A stretch of 44,803 nucleotides of DNA from Bradyrhizobium sp. STM 3843 (GTDB taxonomy: Bacteria; Pseudomonadota; Alphaproteobacteria; Rhizobiales; Xanthobacteraceae): assembly GCF_000239815.1 (NCBI RefSeq), contig NZ_CAFK01000011.1, positions 1-44,803 of the forward strand, read 5' to 3'. Shown in pieces: positions 34,662 through 42,426 of this stretch. The notes under the pieces were generated by a model. That model was not told the origin of the DNA and did not search any database. It saw nothing but the letters and a program-made list of their open reading frames with translations. The position numbers were made by a program, and so were the translations under genes. Position 1 is the stretch's first letter. Each line of letters begins with the position of its first letter.

Positions 34662-35042
34662 TCAGTCCTGAATGACCGCGGTGGCTTCGATCTCGACTCG
34701 CGCCGTCGCGGGAATGAGGCCGGCAACCATCACCAATGTGCTCGCCGGCCTGATGGCCGCGAAAGCTTCGCCATGCGCCCGCGCGACGGCGTCGATGTCG
34801 GCTCTGTCGGTGATGTAGACCACCGTGCGCACCACGTGGTGCAGGCCGCTTCCCGCCTCTGCCAGCGCGTCCGCGATAATGGCGAGCGCCCCGGCGGCCT
34901 GATGATAGGCATCCCGCTCGAGATCGGCCCCGCGCGCCGTCGTTCCTGAAACGAAAACCTGGTCGTCGACGCGAACCGCGCGGGCATAGCCGAAAATGGT
35001 CTCGAACGGATAGCCTGACGAAATCGTGAGCTTGTCGGACAT
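34662..35042 (-). CDS. RidA/YjgF-family protein
   Basis: About 126 residues from MSDKLTISSGYPFE. RidA proteins hydrolyse reactive enamine/imine intermediates formed by PLP enzymes. Typical elements are ARAVRVDDQVFVSGTTARG, AIIADALAEAGSGLHHVVRTVVYITDRADIDAVARAHGEAF and RPASTLVMVAGLIPATARVEIEATAVI. The Arg that binds the substrate carboxylate in archetypal RidA seems to be in the ATARVEIE context. It belongs to the broader RidA subfamilies rather than clearly to the archetype. Divergent from the LLM monooxygenase gene. Confidence 0.92.
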   Translation of the reverse strand: MSDKLTISSGYPFETIFGYARAVRVDDQVFVSGTTARGADLERDAYHQAAGALAIIADALAEAGSGLHHVVRTVVYITDRADIDAVARAHGEAFAAIRPASTLVMVAGLIPATARVEIEATAVIQD

Positions 35043-35175
35043 TTCAATTCCCACTGACGCGTGCGCCGACGAACAACTTCCTTCGCCGGGCGATCAAATT
35101 GCAAAATTCTTACCTGGCCTGGCGATTGGCTGATCCCCGCGCAGTTCCCATCTATTTGCGACAGCAACCACGCGG

Positions 35176-36525
35176 ATGACAGCGATGGCCCCAAGTCGAT
35201 CGGCTCAACGTCAACTCAAGCTCGGCGCCTTCATGCGCCCGGTCTCGATCCACACCGCCGCCTGGCGCTATCCCGGAGCCTGGCCGGACGCCAATTTCAA
35301 CTTTCAGCACCTCAAGGACCTGATCCGCAAGCTCGAGGCCGGCAAGTTCGACGCCTTCTTCATGGCCGATCACCTGGCCGTCCTGAACATGCCGATCAAT
35401 GCGCTCAAGCGCAGCCACACCGTGACCTCGTTCGAGCCGTTCACGCTGCTCTCGGCGTTGTCGGCCGTGACCGAGAATATCGGGCTGATCGCGACCGGCT
35501 CGACCACGTTCGACGAGCCCTACCATGTCGCCCGGCGCTTCGCCTCGCTCGACCACATCTCCGGCGGCCGTGCCGGCTGGAATATCGTCACCACCTCCAA
35601 TCCGGACGCCGCGCTGAACTTCGGTCTCGATGATCACATGGAGCACGCCGAGCGCTACAAGCGCGCGCGTGAGTTCTACGACGTCGTCACGGGCTTATGG
35701 GATTCCTTCGCCGACGACGCCTTCGTGCGCGATGTCGAAAGCGGCCTGTTCTTCGATCCCGAGAAGATGCATGTGCTCGACCACAAGGGCAAATATCTCA
35801 AGGTCCGCGGTCCCCTCAACATCGCCCGCCCCGTCCAGGGCTGGCCGGTGATCGTGCAGGCCGGAGCGTCCGAAGACGGCAAGCAGCTGGCGGCCGAAAC
35901 CGCCGAGGCGGTGTTCACCGGCGGTGGCAGCCTGGCCGACGGCCAGAAACTCTATGCCGATATCAAGGGGCGGATGGAGAAGGTCGGCCGCGATCCGGAG
36001 CACCTGAAGATCCTGCCCGGCGCTTTCGTCGTGGTCGGCGACAGCGTGGAGGAAGCCAAGGAGAAACGCGCGCTGCTCGACAGCAGGGTGCATTACGACA
36101 GCGCGATTGCGTCGCTCTCGGTGATCCTCGGCACCGATGCCTCCGGCTTCGATCCGGACGGACCGTTACCGCCGATTCCGGAGACCAATGCCTCCAAGAG
36201 CGGCCGCCAACGTCTCATCGACGTGGCCGCGCGCGACAACCTAACCGTGCGGCAATTGGCCCAGCGCGTGGGCGGCTATGGCGGGCTGTCCTTCGTCGGC
36301 ACGCCCAAGACCATCGCCGACCAGATGGAGGAATGGCTGACAGGCCGCGGCAGCGACGGCTTCAACATCATGTTCCCGTATCTGCCCCAGGGCCTGACCG
36401 ATTTCGTCGACAAGGTGGTGCCGGAACTGCAGCGCCGGGGGATTTTCCGCAAAGAGTATGAGGGACGGACTTTGCGGGAGAATCTCGGCCTGCCACGGCC
36501 CAAAAACCGATTTTTCGCGGGCTGA
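35176..36525 (+). CDS. LLM-class flavin-dependent monooxygenase (NtaA/SnaA/DszA type)
   Basis: 449 residues, a luciferase-like TIM barrel that uses FMNH2 supplied by a separate reductase. The subgroup is shown by FMRPVSIHTAAWRYPGAWPDANFNF, FFMADHLAV, TFDEPYHVARRFASLDHISGGRAGWNIVTTSNPDAALNFG, HVLDHKGKYLKVRGPLNIARPVQGWPVIVQAGASEDG and GGLSFVGTPKTIADQMEEW. Related enzymes desulphurise or degrade chelators and thiophenes. The partner reductase is not in the window. The start could be ATG 35176 or 35185; no strong ribosome site separates them. Divergent from RidA. Confidence 0.94.
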   Translation: MTAMAPSRSAQRQLKLGAFMRPVSIHTAAWRYPGAWPDANFNFQHLKDLIRKLEAGKFDAFFMADHLAVLNMPINALKRSHTVTSFEPFTLLSALSAVTENIGLIATGSTTFDEPYHVARRFASLDHISGGRAGWNIVTTSNPDAALNFGLDDHMEHAERYKRAREFYDVVTGLWDSFADDAFVRDVESGLFFDPEKMHVLDHKGKYLKVRGPLNIARPVQGWPVIVQAGASEDGKQLAAETAEAVFTGGGSLADGQKLYADIKGRMEKVGRDPEHLKILPGAFVVVGDSVEEAKEKRALLDSRVHYDSAIASLSVILGTDASGFDPDGPLPPIPETNASKSGRQRLIDVAARDNLTVRQLAQRVGGYGGLSFVGTPKTIADQMEEWLTGRGSDGFNIMFPYLPQGLTDFVDKVVPELQRRGIFRKEYEGRTLRENLGLPRPKNRFFAG

Positions 36526-36550
36526 GGGGTAAGATTCTGACGCCCCAACC

Positions 36551-36578
36551 TTGACTTTGGGGCTTGGGCGGGTAGGTT
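36551..36578 (+). promoter_or_regulatory. Likely rpmG promoter
   Basis: TTGACT (36551-36556) and TAGGTT (36573-36578) are separated by 16 bases, 65 bases upstream of the rpmG start. This CTTGAC-type -35 box is usual for alphaproteobacterial housekeeping promoters. Confidence 0.45.
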
Positions 36579-36642
36579 GCGCGCCAACTGCGCCCCCTCT
36601 TTGGCCGGCGCCCTCTCCCATCGATCCAAAGGTTTTCACGAT

Positions 36643-36810
36643 ATGGCCAAAGCGGTCACCATTAAGGTCAAGCTCGTGTCCTCGGCCGACACCGGCTTCT
36701 ACTACGTTGCCAAGAAGAACTCGCGCACGATGACCGAGAAGATGGTCAAGAAGAAGTACGACCCGGTCGCGCGCAAGCACGTTGAATTCCGCGAAGCCAA
36801 GATCAAGTAA
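36643..36810 (+). CDS. rpmG: 50S ribosomal protein L33
   Basis: 55 residues: [20 protein letters not shown], then [20 protein letters not shown] and the end [13 protein letters not shown]. This is the Cys-less form of L33, typical of Proteobacteria, which needs no zinc. It is a monocistronic unit with its own promoter and a good intrinsic terminator just downstream. Confidence 0.98.
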   Translation: MAKAVTIKVKLVSSADTGFYYVAKKNSRTMTEKMVKKKYDPVARKHVEFREAKIK

Positions 36811-36836
36811 GATCGCGGACGCTGACTGACTTCCTG

Positions 36837-36866
36837 CGGGGCCTCAACGGCCCCGTTTTTATTTTT
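36837..36866 (+). terminator. Intrinsic terminator of rpmG
   Basis: CGGGGCC-TCAAC-GGCCCCG, a 7-bp GC stem with 5-nt loop, followed directly by TTTTTATTTTT. This is the clearest factor-independent terminator in the window. Confidence 0.92.
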
Positions 36867-36998
36867 GGCTTTGCCTTTGTTCGTTTTGACTTGCCGGGCG
36901 CGAGCTTGTGGGTCGCGGCCCGCCACGATCTGCTTTCACCCTTCTCCTCTACCGCGTTCAGATCTCGCCGCGTTCAGGTTCCTGCACCTGCAACCCAT

Positions 36999-37023
36999 TG
37001 GAGAAATTTGTTCATTTTCTCCA
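36999..37023. promoter_or_regulatory. Inverted repeat upstream of the chemoreceptor gene
   Basis: TGGAGAAA (36999-37006) and TTTCTCCA (37016-37023) form a perfect 8-bp inverted repeat with 9 bases between, about 100 bases upstream of the start codon. It lies in the 313-bp gap after rpmG, which otherwise holds the terminator and no gene. It could be an operator or a leader hairpin. Confidence 0.35.
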
Positions 37024-37123
37024 CTTAAGGAAGCGTCAACCAAACATTTGCAATTGGCGCGTACCAAATGGGCAGCCCGGGAAATGGGCTCCCCTGATTG
37101 CTTTGGCCGCATGGACGCTCCCG

Positions 37124-38476
37124 ATGAACGACGCAACGACTCTCCAATCCCGACTTGATTTCATCGGTATCGATCGCACCACCCGTGAGGCGCTGCGCGA
37201 GCTGCGCCCGCTGATCGGTCGCGTGCTGCCGAGCATCCTCGACCAGTTCTATGCCCACGTCACCAAATACCCGCAGCTCGCCAAGCTGTTTCCGAACCAG
37301 GCGGTGATCCGCCACGCCAAGCAGGCGCAGATCGATCACTGGACCTCGCTGGCGAGCGCGAAGTTCGATGACGCCTATGTGAAGTCGGTGACGCGGATCG
37401 GCAAGACGCACGAACGGCTCGGCATCGAACCGCGCTGGTACATCGCCGGCTATTCGATGATCATGACCGGTCTGCAAAAGGCGATCGAAGCCGAAATGGC
37501 GAAGGGCTGGTTCGCCGGACAGGGCGCGCGGGAGAAGAAGGCGCAGTTGCAGACTGCCATCACCCGCGCAGCGATGCTCGACATGGACCTTGCGATCTCG
37601 GTGTATGTCGACGCTGCCAAGCAGGAACAGCATGAGCTGGTCAGCAAGATGGCCGACGAGTTCGAGGCGACCGTCGGGCAGATCATCAACAAGGTCTCCA
37701 CGGCCTCGCATGAGCTCGAGGCGTCCGCCACGACCTTGAGCAAGACCGCGGAGAACACCCAGGTGCTGTCGACCAGCGTGGCGTCCGCTTCGACCGAGGT
37801 CTCGACCAAGGTTCAGTCGGTAGCCTCCGCCACCGAAGAGATGGCATCCTCCGTCAACGAGATCGGGCGTCAGGTCACGGAATCGACCGGGATTGCCGAA
37901 GAAGCGGTGCGCCAGATCGAGCAGACCGATGCCGGCATCAGCGAGCTCTCCCGCACCGCCGAGCGCATCGGCGACGTGCTCAAGCTGATCACCTCGATCG
38001 CCGCCCAGACCAATCTTCTAGCTTTGAACGCGACCATCGAAGCGGCCCGCGCCGGCGACGCCGGCCGCGGCTTCGCGGTGGTCGCCTCCGAGGTCAAGGC
38101 GCTGGCGTCGCAGACGGCCAAGGCCACCGAGGAGATCGGCCAGCAGATCGAGGGCATCCAGAGCGCAACCCAGACGTCGGTCGCCTCGATCAAGCGGATC
38201 GGCGGCACCATCAAGCAGATCTCGGAGATCGCGGCCGGCATTGCCGCTGCGGTCGAGCAGCAGGGCGCATCCACCGGGCAGATCTCCCGCAACGTCCAGG
38301 ACGTCGCCACCGGCACCGCGCGGGTCGCCACCAATATCGGTGATGTCAGCCAGGGTGCGAGCGCGACCGGCAAGGCATCCTCCCAGGTGCTGACCGCAGC
38401 CCACTCGCTCTCGCAGGACAGCACTCGCCTCAAGGCCGAGGTCGAGAAATTCCTCAAGGGCGTGCGCGCGGCCTAA
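37124..38476 (+). CDS. Globin-coupled chemoreceptor (HemAT-like)
   Basis: 450 residues with no membrane segment, so a soluble sensor. Residues about 10-170 are a protoglobin sensor domain ([56 protein letters not shown], where His96 should be the proximal haem ligand). The rest is a methyl-accepting signalling domain with the hairpin tip [37 protein letters not shown]. Such proteins sense oxygen and feed CheA/CheW. The start is ATG 37124; the frame is open upstream without plausible protein sequence. No che genes lie nearby. A terminator follows. Confidence 0.95.
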   Translation: MNDATTLQSRLDFIGIDRTTREALRELRPLIGRVLPSILDQFYAHVTKYPQLAKLFPNQAVIRHAKQAQIDHWTSLASAKFDDAYVKSVTRIGKTHERLGIEPRWYIAGYSMIMTGLQKAIEAEMAKGWFAGQGAREKKAQLQTAITRAAMLDMDLAISVYVDAAKQEQHELVSKMADEFEATVGQIINKVSTASHELEASATTLSKTAENTQVLSTSVASASTEVSTKVQSVASATEEMASSVNEIGRQVTESTGIAEEAVRQIEQTDAGISELSRTAERIGDVLKLITSIAAQTNLLALNATIEAARAGDAGRGFAVVASEVKALASQTAKATEEIGQQIEGIQSATQTSVASIKRIGGTIKQISEIAAGIAAAVEQQGASTGQISRNVQDVATGTARVATNIGDVSQGASATGKASSQVLTAAHSLSQDSTRLKAEVEKFLKGVRAA

Positions 38477-38499
38477 TCGTCATCCCTCCGGACAGATCG

Positions 38500-38535
38500 A
38501 CAGCCGGCCCGGATCGCTCCCGCGCCGGCTGTTTT
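38500..38535 (+). terminator. Terminator of the chemoreceptor gene
   Basis: ACAGCCGGC (38500-38508) pairs with GCCGGCTGT (38524-38532) around a 15-nt loop, followed by TTT. The stem is 9 bp and GC-rich; the T-run is short. Confidence 0.7.
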
Positions 38536-38684
38536 GTGTCGGCTCACGTTTGAGCCACACATTGGCTCGCAAAGCTGACTTCCGCTATGCTGCTGGTTTT
38601 ACCGGACAGCAATGGTCACGGGTGGTTATCTCCGGCGCGACAGACCGGGAGCGACACCATCGTGGATTGTGGTTGGGGAAAGCC

Positions 38685-39620
38685 ATGGCGAGCTTCGTTC
38701 AGTTCTTGCAGCAATCTGGTGTGTATGCTGCGCAAAGCTTCATGATCGTTCCGCGGGGAGGCTTCAACCTGGTCTGCCTCCGCGACAGCAAGGATGTCCA
38801 CCTGGCGTATGATCGCGATCGGTTACAGGTCGAGGACGTGCGCCTCGATCAGGTCGAACGCGTCGCACAGGACTACATCAAAACCCGCTATGGGGAGCAA
38901 AAAAGCCAGGAGCGCGACGATCAGTTGCTTCGTCTGCGTACCGCGCTGTACGCCACCGCACCGCCGGAGGCCTCTGCACGCGGCCTCAAGGTTTCGGCCA
39001 AAGGTACCGGTATTCCCCAAATCAAAGCGACGCGCGGCAACACAGAGATCAGGTTGGACGTTGCCATTCTGCCGCGCAAAGACTTCAAGATCGCGTTCAA
39101 ATTCCTCAAGCAGCTCGATCAAACGGGCAAAGTGATCAACGCCACGAAATGGACGCCCGATGACGTGCCCTGGTTCCTCACCAGGCTGAACTGGACATTC
39201 GGGGCGCAGACCAACATCTTTTTCACCTCGGTCGAGGCCTCGTGGATTACGGTCCAAAAAGCTCTGGGGCCAAAAATCTCGCGAGATGCTTTTCGGAAGG
39301 ACATCGTGCCATTCAAGAGGCGTGGCGCCGATCTCACATGCTTTCTCGTCGGCGACTATGATGCGATGGCGAATGAGGCGGCTGGAGAATACCTGCCTGA
39401 TGAGCAGGTATTCGTCGTTGTCGACCAGGGCAATCCACCCGTGTTCGACCGTGGCGAAGCGTTCATTGGCGTCATGGCGCACGAGATCGGTCACTTCCTG
39501 CTCCACAAGCGCAACCTGCCTGGGAGTGGACACCATGACCGCAGCGGCATTTTGCTTTCGAGTGGCATGGAAAGCCTTTCCCTGGACAAGCAACTCGTCA
39601 CTGATCTCACGGCGTGGTGA
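38685..39620 (+). CDS. Orphan zincin-like metallopeptidase candidate
   Basis: 311 residues from MASFVQFLQQ, with GGGGAAA six bases upstream. Near the C-terminus is an HExxH motif (MAHEIGHFLLHK, residues about 265-275). It is followed by GSGHHDRSGILLSSGM, in which a later His could be the third zinc ligand and SSGM a Met-turn. The first 250 residues match no family I know; they include GGFNLVCLRD and NIFFTSVEASWITV. No signal peptide or membrane helix is seen. It stands alone, with a terminator before it and a convergent gene after it. Zinc peptidase activity is inferred only from the motif. Confidence 0.75.
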   Translation: MASFVQFLQQSGVYAAQSFMIVPRGGFNLVCLRDSKDVHLAYDRDRLQVEDVRLDQVERVAQDYIKTRYGEQKSQERDDQLLRLRTALYATAPPEASARGLKVSAKGTGIPQIKATRGNTEIRLDVAILPRKDFKIAFKFLKQLDQTGKVINATKWTPDDVPWFLTRLNWTFGAQTNIFFTSVEASWITVQKALGPKISRDAFRKDIVPFKRRGADLTCFLVGDYDAMANEAAGEYLPDEQVFVVVDQGNPPVFDRGEAFIGVMAHEIGHFLLHKRNLPGSGHHDRSGILLSSGMESLSLDKQLVTDLTAW

Positions 39621-39727
39621 GAGCGCCGGTGCCCAGCATCCGCCCGGCACGCGTTGGCGTCATGGTCCGCACAGGCAGTTGGTCGATGTCGAGCGCCTGT
39701 TGAAGCGCCTGCGTGGGCGCTGGACCG

Positions 39728-40498
39728 CTAGCGCTTTTGATCGATCAGGTGCATGTCGCTCAGCGTGTTCGGAAGGCTGCGGACGAGAAGATCAACGAGC
39801 GCCCGACGCAACCTCTCGTCTGGCTCATCGACATTGGCATCGATCACGAGGCTGGGGCCGGTGAGCCGGACGCTCGATGCATCGTCAGACGGCCCGGCTG
39901 CCCGTTTCTCGATGATCTCAAACGTCCTGCCGTCGACAACTCTGATCTCGTAAAGCGCGTGGAGCACGCTGAACGATTCCAGAACCGCGCTGTAGGTGAC
40001 CAGGCCCACGCCTTCCAGCTTCCGATTGCCGCCACCGAAATTGGCTTTGGCCTTGGTAATGACGATGTAGGCATCGAGTCCTTGTGGGGATATCCCGGTC
40101 TGAACGAGCTGCTTGAACGGATCGCGGCGGACGAGATCGACCGCAGGGATCACCGAGTCCTGGATCGCCGCGAAAGTAGTACGCGAATAGGTGACCGGCT
40201 GCACCTGGAAGCGGACACTCAGCGCCTCCCTCACCTGTTGCACGATCAGGTCATCGAGCCCCCAGGACGCGATCGGCACGCTTCGAGAGCTGTTGTTGAG
40301 GCCGGTGAGCCCTGCCCTTGTCATTGTGAATTGATCTCCGAGCGCCGAAACGATCCCGACGGTCTTGACCGATTTGAGCTTCTCGTCCCGGGTCTCAAAC
40401 AGCGCATGAGCACCACTGCTGAGGACAAGAAGGATGGCGAGCGACATACAAAGCAGGATGACCGTCGCCATCCAAGCGTATCGGCCGGCGGTGTGCAT
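39728..40498 (-). CDS. Membrane-anchored or exported protein of unknown function
   Basis: 256 residues. An N-terminal hydrophobic span (WMATVILLCMSLAILLVLSSGAHAL) is either a signal peptide cut after AHA or an anchor; the remainder should lie in the periplasm. The mature part looks like a compact alpha/beta domain (VKTVGIVSALGDQFTMTRAGLT, LDDLIVQQVREAL, GLDAYIVITKAK, YEIRVVDGRTFEIIEKRA, LRRALVDLLVRSLPNTL). No catalytic motif or family is recognised. It starts nine bases after the mipA stop, so it is surely the second gene of the mipA operon and probably a functional partner of that porin-like protein. Confidence 0.85.
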   Translation of the reverse strand: MHTAGRYAWMATVILLCMSLAILLVLSSGAHALFETRDEKLKSVKTVGIVSALGDQFTMTRAGLTGLNNSSRSVPIASWGLDDLIVQQVREALSVRFQVQPVTYSRTTFAAIQDSVIPAVDLVRRDPFKQLVQTGISPQGLDAYIVITKAKANFGGGNRKLEGVGLVTYSAVLESFSVLHALYEIRVVDGRTFEIIEKRAAGPSDDASSVRLTGPSLVIDANVDEPDERLRRALVDLLVRSLPNTLSDMHLIDQKR

Positions 40499-40507
40499 CG
40501 CGCCCCC

Positions 40508-41395
40508 TCACCTGATCCTGAAATCAAAGGCATAGGATGCGCCGAGGCCGACTGTGGTCTGGTTCACCGACCCGCGCGCCGTCACCAGCGGGCTTTTTGC
40601 GGCGTCGCCGAGCAGCCGGTCATATTCGACGTAGGAATGCACCTCCCACTGCGGATTGATGCGATATTTCACCTGCAGGCCAGCGCCGACCGAGTGTGCG
40701 CCGCCCTTGGCATCGAACACCGGAAGTCCGCTCGCCATCGCTTGAACGGTATCGACATTGTAATAGGGCGAGACCGCCTTGGTGCTTTCCCACGTGAAGC
40801 GCGGGCCGCCGGACACGGTGATCGCCCGCGTCACCGGTACGATGAAATCCGCGGAGAAATCGGCGACGACGCCCTGGTGGCCGCCAAAGCCCCCACGGGT
40901 CTCGTTGCGCACGCGAAACCAGTCGACAGGAAAATATTCGATGAAGCCGCCGAGCTCGAACGCGGCCTTGACATCGCCGAGACCGTTGAGCTCGGCGTAG
41001 TTGCCCGCCTTTCGTGACGGCACGAACTTGGCCGCAGGGCCCGCGCGCAGATTGCCGAAATCGATCAGGGCGATGCTCGCGTTGTCGCGCGGGCTGCGAA
41101 ACTGATCCACCGAGCCCGCTCGCCGGATCGAGAAAATCGGGACCGGGCTGAACAGGCTGTGGTTCGCCCCTTCGAAAGCCGGCCCGTACCGTCCCTCCGC
41201 ACCGATCATGACGGTCCAGTTGCCGGACACCGGCGGTAGCAGCGGCAGCTCAAAAGGCGGCGCCGGCAAGGTGAATGCGGTCTGGGCCGATGCGCGGTCA
41301 CAAGCGGCCAGCATCGCGTTGAGGGTTGCGGCGAGGAGAGTTCGGCACGCGCCGCTCGCGAGCATGCGGAGAACGGCTTCGACGTTATGCTTCAT
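40508..41395 (-). CDS. MipA/OmpV-family outer-membrane protein
   Basis: About 295 residues. The start MKHNVEAVLRML begins a signal peptide ending ASAQ at about residue 38. The mature protein is an outer-membrane beta-barrel of the MipA/OmpV family: NWTVMIGAEGRYGPAFEGAN, FSPVPIFSIRRAG, LIDFGNLRAGPAAKFV, AAFELGGFIEYFPVDWFRVRNETRGGFGGHQGVVADFSADF, and the final aromatic-ended strand (VGLGASYAFDFRIR). Family members act in envelope homeostasis, and MipA binds lytic transglycosylase in E. coli. An upstream start at 41593 would run through the operator repeats and is unlikely. It is divergent from a two-component system. Confidence 0.93.
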   Translation of the reverse strand: MKHNVEAVLRMLASGACRTLLAATLNAMLAACDRASAQTAFTLPAPPFELPLLPPVSGNWTVMIGAEGRYGPAFEGANHSLFSPVPIFSIRRAGSVDQFRSPRDNASIALIDFGNLRAGPAAKFVPSRKAGNYAELNGLGDVKAAFELGGFIEYFPVDWFRVRNETRGGFGGHQGVVADFSADFIVPVTRAITVSGGPRFTWESTKAVSPYYNVDTVQAMASGLPVFDAKGGAHSVGAGLQVKYRINPQWEVHSYVEYDRLLGDAAKSPLVTARGSVNQTTVGLGASYAFDFRIR

Positions 41396-41471
41396 TGAAG
41401 GGACCTTTGACGGCCGACCTCTTGGGCGAGGCCAGCTGGTACGGATTCGAGCCCTCCCCAAATCGCCGGCC

Positions 41472-41553
41472 AAGATTGCCCCAAGATTGCCCGCCGCAAT
41501 GTCCAGCAATGACGCAAGCGCGCGGCCACCAAACATTGCCCGAACATTGCCTG
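41472..41553. promoter_or_regulatory. Tandem 11-bp ATTGCC boxes, candidate OmpR-type operators
   Basis: Two pairs of direct repeats with an 11-bp period: AAGATTGCCCC/AAGATTGCCCG at 41472-41493 and AACATTGCCCG/AACATTGCCTG at 41532-41553, exactly 60 bp apart. Between them lie two inverted copies of the core (GCAATG at 41496-41501 and 41506-41511). An 11-bp direct repeat is the usual site of an OmpR/PhoB-type dimer. The boxes lie 77-158 bases upstream of mipA, so the adjacent response regulator probably controls mipA here. Confidence 0.65.
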
Positions 41554-41694
41554 AGCCGAAACCGATTGCTTTTTCTGCAAGGCTGATGGCCAATCAGCCT
41601 GTCGCTTGCGCTCGTTAGTCCCGCTGCGTAAGGAAAGCTGTCCGGCCGAGTCCCAGCGCCACAATCGGGCCAAAGAGCAAGTGTCACGATCCCC

Positions 41695-41719
41695 TGGTTT
41701 TATTGCCGTGGTTTTATTG
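41695..41719 (+). repeat. Direct repeat upstream of the response regulator
   Basis: TGGTTTTATTG occurs at 41695-41705 and again at 41709-41719, a 14-bp period, ending eight bases before the ATG at 41728. It is AT-rich in a GC-rich setting. It may be a second regulatory site, a promoter feature or a small duplication. Confidence 0.5.
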
Positions 41720-41745
41720 ATCGCCTGATGCAAGGAAGACTCATC

Positions 41746-42426
41746 GTGCGCTCCCTCGTGATCGAAGACGAACCGCAGATCGGCGCCTATGTCAGTCGCT
41801 TGCTGACGCAATTGCACGGCGTGGTCGATACGGTCGGATCGGTTTCGGACGCGCGGCACGCATTGAAGAACTTCAAATATGATCTGGCGATCGTCGACCG
41901 CATGCTGCCCGATGGCGACGCACTTGCGATCGTCACGGCATTGAGCCAGTTGCCGGAGCGGCCGGCGATCATCATGCTGACCGCGAAAGACGCGAAGGAA
42001 GACGTGATCGAGGGCCTCAACTGCGGAGCGGACGACTATCTCGGCAAGCCATTCGAGCCCGATGAGTTCATCGCCCGCGTGCGGGCGGTGCTACGACGGC
42101 CGCGGCTCCTGGTTCAGCCGGCATTGTCGTTCGGAAACGTCGAACTTCATCTCGGCAGCAACGAGGCCGTCGTGGCTGATCAGAAGGTCTTGCTGCGACG
42201 GCGCGAAGCCCTGATCCTCGCGACTTTGTTGACGCGGCGCGACCGCGTCGTCACCCGCGCGGCGCTGATCGAGGAGATCTATGGCTTCGACGACGAGATC
42301 GAATCCAACACGCTGGAGGCGCAGGTCTCGCGTCTGCGCAAGAAGCTGTCCGAGCTCGGCGGCAATGTCGAGATCCGCAGCATGCGCGGCATCGGCTATC
42401 TGCTCAGGATGGCGCAGAGCCGATGA
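41746..42426 (+). CDS. OmpR-family response regulator
   Basis: 226 residues from GTG 41746, which has AAGGAAG at good spacing; an ATG at 41728 would add six residues. Receiver domain: acidic pair in SLVIEDEPQ, phospho-Asp in LAIVDRMLPDG, Thr in IIMLTAKD, Lys in YLGKPFEPDEF. The C-terminal winged helix contains LRRREALILATLLTRRDRVVTRAALIEEIYGFDDEIESNTLEAQVSRLRKKLS and IRSMRGIGYLL. Its last codons overlap the kinase start by ATGA. It is divergent from mipA, and 11-bp direct repeats in the gap are likely targets. Confidence 0.95.
   Translation: MRSLVIEDEPQIGAYVSRLLTQLHGVVDTVGSVSDARHALKNFKYDLAIVDRMLPDGDALAIVTALSQLPERPAIIMLTAKDAKEDVIEGLNCGADDYLGKPFEPDEFIARVRAVLRRPRLLVQPALSFGNVELHLGSNEAVVADQKVLLRRREALILATLLTRRDRVVTRAALIEEIYGFDDEIESNTLEAQVSRLRKKLSELGGNVEIRSMRGIGYLLRMAQSR

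Noticed and set aside
39713..41017. 434-codon plus-strand frame opposite mipA and its partner
   Set aside because: Spans two real genes and their junction on the other strand; no motif.
41472..41553. ATTGCC boxes considered as a CRISPR-like or satellite array
   Set aside because: Period is 11 bp, only four direct copies in two pairs, placed in a divergent promoter; this fits regulator sites better.
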